64,000 nucleotides of DNA from Linum tenue (Eukaryota; Streptophyta; Magnoliopsida; Malpighiales; Linaceae), in the NCBI GenBank assembly GCA_946122785.1, contig CAMGYJ010000005.1:84686547-84750546 (forward strand), in the 5' to 3' direction. This document shows positions 56,588-64,000 of the stretch, in pieces. Numbering within the stretch: the stretch's first letter is position 1; each line of letters opens with the position of its first letter. A model generated the notes under the pieces. That model saw only the letters and a program-made list of their open reading frames with translations, had not been told where the DNA came from and searched no databases. The position numbers and the translations under genes are program-made.

Positions 56588-57517
56588 CTACTCCGAGAAA
56601 ATAGAGGTAACCTACCTGCTCTAGAGTTCTCAGATTACCCTATGGTTTGGTGGGATCATCTTTGTACGAGAAGGAGGATAAATAGGCAGTGGCCTATTGA
56701 GACATGGAAGGATATTAAAGGCATCATGAGGGATATATTTGTGCCCATCGAAGATAGATGCATCCAACTCTACAACTTCTATGACAAGGTACCAAAAGCG
56801 TAAAAGATTAGTACAAAGAAATGGAGATGCTAATGATCAGGGAAGATATAGAGAGGATCATGAAGCCAACATAGCCTGATTTTTACAAGGTCTCAATTGA
56901 GAGATAAAAAATGTGGTGGAGATCAAACCCTTTGTGGAGCGGGACGATTTAGTGTCCATGGCTGCCAAGGTGGCGAGGCAACAAAGAAGCAACATTGGTA
57001 GATGATATATACCTCCCTCTAGTGCACCAAGACCAGGAGTGCCTACTATTTTAAACCCTAGGCCATCTCTATCAAACCAAAAGCAACAAACCTAAGGCCA
57101 AGGTTGAAGCTCCAAAGGAGAGGCAAGCAAGTTTAAGTGGAGGCATTCAATGCTATATATGTCATGGAAGATGGCACATTGCAAGCCACTGCCCAAATAG
57201 AAGATCATTGGTTCTCTTGGACAATGGAGAGTACATTTCTAAACTTGAAGAAGAAGAACACACAGCAAAAGAGACATTGGATTATGAAATTGATGAGTCC
57301 ATAGAGATGGAAGCTCCTCCGGGAAGTCTACTTGCTATTATGAGGATTCTAAGTAGGCAACCCCAGGAAGAGCTCGAGCAAAGTGAGATTTTGTTATGTA
57401 AAAGATGTTTGGTATATGGAAAGTTTCTCTCTATAGTGATTGATGGTGGGAGTTGTACCAATGTGATAAGCTTAAATGCGGTAAAGAAGCTAGGGCTGAC
57501 TATAGTGAAGCGCCAAT
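56588..57517 (+). pseudogene. Gypsy gag right part and protease
   Basis: The gag fold resumes: LEFSDYPMVWWDHL, WPIETWKDIKGIMRDIFVP (about 56620-56760), then in shifted frames EMEMLMIRED and NVVEIKPFVERDDLVSMAAKVARQ (about 56820-56980). The zinc knuckle CYICHGRWHIASHC is intact (57151-57192). The aspartic-protease start is IVIDGGSCTNVIS, with Asp codon 57442-57444, typical of chromovirus-like gypsy elements. The frame then runs into the CACTA terminus at 57518. Polymerase is absent from the window. Confidence 0.8.
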
Positions 57518-58040
57518 CACTATAGCAAATTTTGCCTTTTGTGACAGTAGGTTTTTGTCATATTAGACCCTTGTTTTGTCATATTAGGTTTCTTATGAAA
57601 AAAGTATTTCTCTCCACGTGTTGTCATTTAATCACCGTCGGGATAGGTCAAATGTGACAAATTTGTAAAATACAGTTGTCACATTTTCTGTTTGATATTG
57701 TGACACATTCTTGTGTCATATAAATGGTTCAAAAGTGACTAATAGTTTTGTCACAATAAGGGTCTGGGTTATCACATTTGGACATTGATTTGTTAGTTTA
57801 GCTCATGTTCTAGTTAGTCTATTGTGACAAACATATATTTTATGATGAAATATTTTGTCATAATTTGCTAATTTCGTCATAATTTTTATTCATATTACAC
57901 GATTATACGACAAATATATTTTTTCATTACTTCATATTATGACGAGGTTAGTTTGTCGTGGAAGGTGTTGTATGCGCCTCTAGTCAAATTTGACAAGAGC
58001 AATATTTGTCAAGAAATTTACAATAAAGTGACCAATGGAC
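57518..58040. mobile_element. CACTA (En/Spm-like) terminal region
   Basis: Starts CACTATAGCAAATTTTGCC, a CACTA terminus, and is followed by a dense cluster of subterminal repeats in both orientations: TTGTGACA, ATGTGACAAA, GTTGTCACAT, TTTGTCACAAT, ATTGTGACAAA. It interrupts the gypsy protease. The opposite terminus was not found with confidence. Confidence 0.75.
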
Positions 58041-58249
58041 TTTGACATTACATATGAATTGATACAAGAATGGCATAATTCAAAATGAACCTGCATTGCA
58101 TTAACAGATAAGCATCCCAACAAAGTACTAATTAACCAAATATCCAAAATATTACAACTCCTTGTTCACCATAACACAAAAGGCCAATACAATTATCCCC
58201 AATATTCAAACTTGTTAACTGTCACACAAAATATTAGAGGTGTTCCAAC

Positions 58250-60640
58250 ATTCTTCTTTCTTCACCATAACACTACATAACATACTAGTACACCAAGAAC
58301 ATCCATTTTCATCTGGCTCTTGAAACTGAGGCAGGATAGTTACCTTAGACTTGCCAGATCATTTGGGGGATACTTGGCGAGCAATCACCAACAGCCGACT
58401 CTGTAGCTTTTCCTGGCGGCTTTTAGCTACTGCATCTCCTCTGTTTGGGTCTCAAACTTCTCCTATAAATCTTTTCTTCCCGAAGTTGTATCTTCTCAGC
58501 CTGGCTTTTCAGCTGCTCCTCCTGACTTTGTATCTGTGCCTCAAACTCTTTGCTTTTTCTCTCTATTTTAGCTCTTTTTGCCTCCAATTATGCTTGGAGT
58601 TCTTGCTCCATAGTGGACATTGGGTTCTGCTTGGGTCTATACTTTACCTTTTCTTCAGAACCATCTCAACAATATCATGACCTGGTACAAGCTTCCCATC
58701 TGCCTTTGCTTGTGCATGAATGCATTTCATATCCAGCTATACACATTGAAAAACACAATTTTCACCAAATAGCTCACATTGTTTGCTAGGAACTAATCAT
58801 AAACAAACAATGAATAGAATGACAATAGCTCACATAATTTTTCATAGGCTCCTCGTAGTGCCAACTTCTATCAGCCCTCTAATACCTCTTTGCATTTAAT
58901 AGCAAATCGACTAGCTCCCCCTCTACTGCATCGCCCTGCTGCTCACCATCCTCCATGTCAAATTGGTTGATCCTATTCAGTTTGCACATGTTGCTGCTGC
59001 TTTGTCTTCTTCTTCTTATCCTATTGAATGTCAGAATGCAAATTTTGTGTCAACTAAAACTTGGTCATAAATAAAGTTGTTTATGACTTGCAGAAATAAA
59101 TGTTATGTCGACTTCTAGTTAGAGAGCTTACCATCTCATATATTCTCTGATCAAGTGATTTAGCACCAGCTGTGTGTGCATAAGATTGCTTACTCTTGTT
59201 ATCTTTATTTTGTGCACTTCGCTTCTGCATACGACAAATATCATATTTTAGCAACCATTGATTTCAAGGCAATCATCCACATGACATTAAAGATCAAATT
59301 TTCATATTCTCTTATCCGAAAATCTTCAATCTCAAAGTGATCACACAGAAGATGTCAATCCTCTATATTCATGTCCATATGAGGGTTTGTCCTAGCTGTC
59401 TTACGGTATTTCAGGTAGTGAGTGTGCATCTGATGCTTGTAATCGATAAACCGCTTGTGCATTCTCTGCTCTATAATTTTCCTTATGTCTTGACCTGTTC
59501 TGTTTGTGTCAAATTTGTCCTACATGACAAAGAACTCATAGAATGTCACTGCCCATATGGATTCATTCATACAAAAGCGACAAACCATCTAAAATTCGCT
59601 ATACAATACCTCTAGCTTCTTGAATAAAGGATGCTAGTCTACTGCAGTTAGCTTTGAATAGTAGTACTTCCTTATCGAGGCCATCAGGCATGTTACGACG
59701 CTTAACCCTTTCTTCATCAAGCTCTCATTTGGGCCTATGAATGAATTCCCATTCTTCATAATGAAGATTCCATCCATCTTAGCTCCAGTCCCGGTTATTT
59801 TCATAATCTCATACCCTTCAAATAGTCCCTTCGTTTTAGTCGTATTAGGTCCTTCTACGCCAGTGGGAAGGTCACCTTCCATGCCCTCCTGACTAGATTC
59901 CTCTACCTTAGAATCCTGATTCTTATTGGTTTCCATTGGATTCATAGTCTTTGTGCGTAGATTCCTCTGCCTTAGAATCCAGGTTCTGATCGGTTGCCAT
60001 TGGCTGCTCAGATTCTAGGTTCTCACGGGTTTCTTTTGGTGCGTGTATCTGCGTTTACAGATTCAGTAGACCTAGCAGGCTCATGGGGCACCTTTTTTTA
60101 TCTTGTGACCGGTAATAACTCCCCAAAGGCGCTTCCTTGCTCGAAACCCTTTTTTATTGGCGGGAGTCATACCTGCATACAATTCGTATACAAAAAAACC
60201 AAGACAAAGAGAGAAATTATCAAACCATTATAAGAAACATTGGAACTTATGGAATATAAGTTAGATTGAAATAGTCAAAGTCTATAATTTATAGTGTGTT
60301 TGTGTCATGACTATAACAAAGTATAAAATTTGCCATTGTAAACATGTACAACTAGGCATAAAAAAAGTGTCATGAATAGCTACAAGCAGCAAAATATTTA
60401 TGTCCATAATGTACTGCAAGGCATCTTCCTCGTCACTGAACGATGGATCAGTGGCCTCTTGATTTTCTATTTCATTAGTGTTGAACTCACGGTCATCTAA
60501 CGTGTCATCATCCTCCATCTCCTCATCACTTTCTTCAACTACTGTAGCTCATCTAACAATTCCGCGCAGCCTTGTCTCACTGATGATTAATGGATCCTCG
60601 CCGTCACGACTCAGACTCGCTAAGTCTCTGTCATGACTTG
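58250..60640 (-). pseudogene. CACTA-associated Transposase_24 pseudogene
   Basis: Plant Transposase_24 (Ptta/En/Spm) protein, read leftward. An acidic N-terminal region (EESDEEMEDDDTLDD, about 60550-60490) and a degraded segment to 59960 are followed by one frame from 59945 to 59326: IGPNESLMKKGL, SIRKYYYSKLTAVD, FKKLEVLYSEF, DKFDTNRTG, HKRFIDYKHQMHTHYLKY, NIEDWHLLCDHFE. This frame has three TAG stops. A 93-bp exon (59224-59132) follows, with good splice sites (ATGCAG before, GTAAGC after), encoding KRSAQNKDNKSKQ and HTAGAKSLDQRIYEM, the family signature. A coiled-coil-like Glu/Lys/Gln-rich tail is at 58640-58480. Its end points to the CACTA terminus at 57518, which fits one CACTA element. 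Confidence 0.78.
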
Positions 60641-62864
60641 AAAGTCATGAAGGTTCACATCCTTTGATTATGGCTAATTATCAAACCTTTTTAAGAGTTT
60701 CTAGAATTCCAGTCTACTCTAATCATATTAAGGTAAATAACTTTAGTTCAAATAGAAGAGGTATCAATCGTAAGAGAATACCTCAAGGATTTGGAAGGAG
60801 TTGAAGGAAGAGTACAAGGATTTTACTACTGCGAAACAAGTGGTGAATCTAATAAGCTGAGACAAACCAATGTGAGAAATATGAATCTCCGAAGAAAGAG
60901 CTACAATCACCAGACGCTAGTAGTATGATAATGGAAGGATCGCAGGGTCCTTGACCCTAAGTAGTAGCAATGAGCCAACGAGTCAATAAACGAGAAGATA
61001 CCATAGTGAGCCACTCAACTGGTTTTGGTGGGCAACGCTCACTGTGACAAGGAGCAGTGGGAAGTTTAGACTTTAAGCAATGCTAGGGTAGTATAAAGGA
61101 AGAGAAGGAGGAAATAATTAGGTTATAGGGAGTATGAAAGGACGCCAAGAAGTCAATAAATCAAGGCGGAGAGGAGGCATGGTCATTTACATATGACGAT
61201 AAAGAAACCCTTATACATAAACTGCATCACTAGAGAAGAGGGTAGGGAGTTAGGCCTATGACAAGCAACGAGATAAATGATGCAGAGGCCAAGTTATGGT
61301 CTTAGTACGACCACCATTAGACAAGACATGGAGGGAAGTGCCACCAAAGTTAAAGCATTATCATGAAGGAGAAAATCATTAAGTTACCTTATCCAAGGTG
61401 CCCCACTCTGAGTGGGAGCGGCATAGTAGGATGTCATCTAGAGGAAGCGTCTAGTTAAGGATAAGTAAGACACGTTCAGTTAAGCCACTAAGAACCTATA
61501 CTAAGGGATTAAGGCACTATACAAGCATCAATAGAGATAAATGACGTGAATAAGGTATGTTAAAGCCTACTAAGGGAAATCCTCTATTTGGAAGCTTTGA
61601 CCCAAACAATAACGAGAAGATAATCAACAAAGTTTGGTGACCAAATATAGTACAAAGCAACAACGGAAGGGTAGTAAAAGTAAAGAAATATAGTACAAAG
61701 CAACAACTGAAAGATAATCAACAAAGTTAGGACGTTATAGAAAGACAATGGTGGTCATCGTCCGGGCGATGTATGCGTCAAGGAAGATAGCTAGGACAGG
61801 CCAAAGTAGGAATACAAACAACAACAAAGAAGCATTAGGTTGACTACCAGTGAATAACAATTGGAAGTCCATTGCGAAATTTTGATCAATTTTAAGATGG
61901 AATCATGGTTGTCAAGAATAGTCGAAGCGAGAATCTTATTGGTCAAGGTACATAAGTGAGAAGAGAATATGGGCACCCAGATGACTACATCAAGGACGAG
62001 GGACATCTAGAACTAGCAAGGAACATCAGGAAGAAGGGTCATGAGTAAAGAAGTAAGATGGATATGAATTTAGGGAACCTGCTGAGATACCCCAAAGGGA
62101 AACCAAGATCGCCTATGAGGGTTAAATGTGGCAATCTCTCGGGTGAAGATTTCTTGGAAAAGGAAATCATACGAGGAATTTCATCTAAGGTGTAAGAATG
62201 GCAAATAGAAAGTACGAGAACTCCAAATTCAAGCGTCGATAGGGAACTAAGTTAGGCGCTGAGAGTGAACAAGTATACAAAATGGAAGGCCATGATTCTT
62301 GAAAGGAGTCATAAGGCTTATCGCAAGCTAGAGAAAGATGCAAAAGATACCTTTAATGCATACTGACAGTAAAAGCAGCAGTATGAGGTTTCTGCTTTTA
62401 GCAAGAAGTAACGAGGAGATGACCATTCAGTTTATGGTTAAAGGATAAGACGAAGTATCGAGGAAGAAAGTAAGAGATGCAAAGTTAGGAGATATAAGGA
62501 CCTTGGTGACCTATGAGTCAAATCTGGAAGAGAGTTAAGTTAAAGGAGTTTTACCATCTGACTGGATAGAGGATAATCCGCCATATGTAACCTTGACGTT
62601 CGAGAGAATCATTAGCGTCTCGTATACCGAATAATGTAGATAGTTATTTTTTCGACATACGTCCAAGGTGCATAGGTGATGTGAGGGGTTAAGAAGTCAC
62701 CACAATATTGAAGTTGAAATGAGTGGAGAGAAGAATTTATAGTTCATGTCATACAATTAAAAGAAGTATAAATCCCTGTAGTAGAAGGATTACCTCAGGT
62801 GAAATGTTGAGTCATCACGAAGAACAAATTTAGAGGTCGAAATTTGTTGTAAGGAAGGAGGAAA
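60641..62864. other. 2.2-kb segment without recognisable gene
   Basis: Purine-rich on the plus strand, no domain recognised on either strand. A phrase TAGTACAAAGCAACAAC(G/T)GAA is repeated at about 61647 and 61690. Given the gypsy 3' end that follows, this is probably interior of a decayed or non-coding Del/Tekay-like element. Confidence 0.4.
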
Positions 62865-63190
62865 TGTGATATCTCGATTTTGATTTAGGTTCAACAACAA
62901 CTACCAAGTGAATTGGATCCTCAAATCAAACCAAATCGACATTGTGTTTCATCACACATTTGGGCCAAGTTGTGAAATAAAAAGGGCAGTGAGTCACTCA
63001 AGGTTACACGAGTGCTACAAGCCAGGTGGTGATACCAGTGATGGTCAGAAGGAACTATAAGAGGTATAGTGAATCATACAGGGTGAGCAAAAGAAACCAT
63101 TGGAGTGCACATAGGGAGAACAAGAAGTCATGACAATAAAGTACAAAAGTGGTGCTGACAAAAGAATGAAGTTCGAGCAAATTTCGGGGA
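62865..63190 (+). mobile_element. Del/Tekay-like LTR fragment
   Basis: Preceded by GGTCGAAATTTGTTGTAAGG and a GGAAGGAGGAAA polypurine tract, it starts TGTGATATCTCGATTTTG. This is a degraded form of the 'gacgaaatttc...aggggggagaatGTGA' junction of Del/Tekay chromoviruses. It is cut short by a second junction. Confidence 0.5.
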
Positions 63191-63212
63191 CGAAATTTCT
63201 CCAACGGGGTTA

Positions 63213-64000
63213 CACCCTGCCTTTTCCTTAAGACAAAATGACTATTATACCCTTGGTGAAATTTTTCAAATTCTACCTAAATATCGATGAGGACTAAAAA
63301 TGTCAATTCTTGGTTCAACTAGTGTTGAGTTTCGACATAAAATGGAAAAGTTACATATGTTAACCGAGTTTCGGAGCAAACTCACCCGTAAATATGTAAT
63401 GACCCAAATAACCCTGGACAATTAAACCCTAAGCACCCCCAAGCCACCCGACTTCCCCTAGACCTGTAAATACCACCTAAAAGAAAACCTAAAGCCAATC
63501 GAAGCTGCAGTAGCCGCCAACTCTTCTCAAAATCTACGAGAATCGATTCCAATTCTCGTTTGTGAGGAGAGGAGAAAACTAGCGGCGGTCGGATATTGGA
63601 GCCAATTCCAAAATGGCCAGCATAGTTGGTTGTCGGGACAGCCTCACCAGTGAGGGCTTGATCGTGATTCTTTGAGCTGAATTCCAAAATGGACGAATGG
63701 ATCATTTGACCGGAATTTCAAACTGGTATGAAAGCAAGGGAACAGATCCGAAGCAAGCTGCTTCGCATGGTGACGTTGGTCTTGATCCACTGTTCACTAA
63801 CGGAAGGATTTGGATTGGAGAGGCGTAACGGACATGGGATCGATAGATTGTTGGTGGAAGACAATGTTCAGGGTAAGGATTGTCCAGGCTGTTTATTTAT
63901 AGAATGGTGATGATGATTGGTGCATTAAAGTGGAATTAGTTGTGGAAAGTGGAGTTAGAAGTGAGTCGGCGAGGGTTTTGATGATTGGAGGTGGGAACCG
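63213..64000 (+). mobile_element. Second Del/Tekay-like LTR, runs off the window
   Basis: Junction TTTCGGGGACGAAATTTC at 63183-63200 is the hallmark just before Del/Tekay 3' LTRs; the LTR would begin near GTTACACCCTGCC. The remainder is non-coding with several EcoRI-site-free AATTCCAA phrases (63550-63720). No partner LTR in view. Confidence 0.5.

Noticed and set aside
63066..63077. TATAGTG followed by AAT as a possible right end of the CACTA element
   Set aside because: Only seven bases match the left terminus, there are no subterminal repeats nearby, and it lies in LTR-like sequence.

Overview
The window is nuclear DNA of a flowering plant, most likely a eudicot. The evidence is plant-type retrotransposons (Ty3/gypsy Athila-, Tat- and Del/Tekay-like, Ty1/copia, L1 LINEs), plant-type DNA transposons (hAT, Mutator-like, PIF/Harbinger MITEs, CACTA with Transposase_24), primer-binding sites matching plant tRNA-iMet, tRNA-Asp and tRNA-Arg, and a plant-specific DUF7086 gene. 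I cannot name the species. I see no prokaryotic genes, CRISPR array, rRNA or intact tRNA.

Layout. 1-3758 (minus): a gypsy gag with PBS and LTR abuts a decayed L1 LINE. 3995-6106: a hAT-like element with a perfect 8-bp target duplication and a triple ~418-bp internal repeat. 6777-7454: the only intact host gene, DUF7086. 8915-11926 (minus): 5' half of an Athila-type element, next to a truncated Mutator-like transposase (11927-13050). 14212-16607: a second hAT with a perfect 8-bp duplication and a Mutator-like element nested inside. 16616-18562 and 32444-34020: a CTTGGTACC-rich array, possibly LTR U3 sequence. Between its two halves lies a copia element (18563-32443), itself split by an 8.35-kb coding-less Tat-like LTR element (20483-28835) and by a Harbinger MITE. 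33042-35972: another Harbinger element and a long-TIR Mutator-like element. 37213-44309: a Mutator-like element split by a decayed copia element, which is split by a MITE. 44310-50712: degenerate Athila-type LTR and coding debris. 50713-50981: a clean Tourist-like MITE. 51905-57517: a gypsy gag-protease split by a 5'-truncated L1, itself split by a solo LTR. 57518-60640: a CACTA terminus and a Transposase_24 pseudogene. 62865-64000: Del/Tekay-like 3' ends and LTR.

Functionally the window is mobile-element debris around one gene. Nearly every element is broken by stops, frameshifts or later insertions. Several losses are G-to-A or C-to-T type (zinc-knuckle Cys to Tyr, catalytic Asp to Asn, TAG stops), as expected from long-term cytosine methylation. 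The clearest results are insertion histories proved by target-site duplications and by restored reading frames. I found no convincing new biochemical system. The most unusual objects are the Tat-like non-autonomous element with its promoter-deleted 5' LTR and 16-copy tandem repeat, and the decayed copia element with nearly identical LTR ends.
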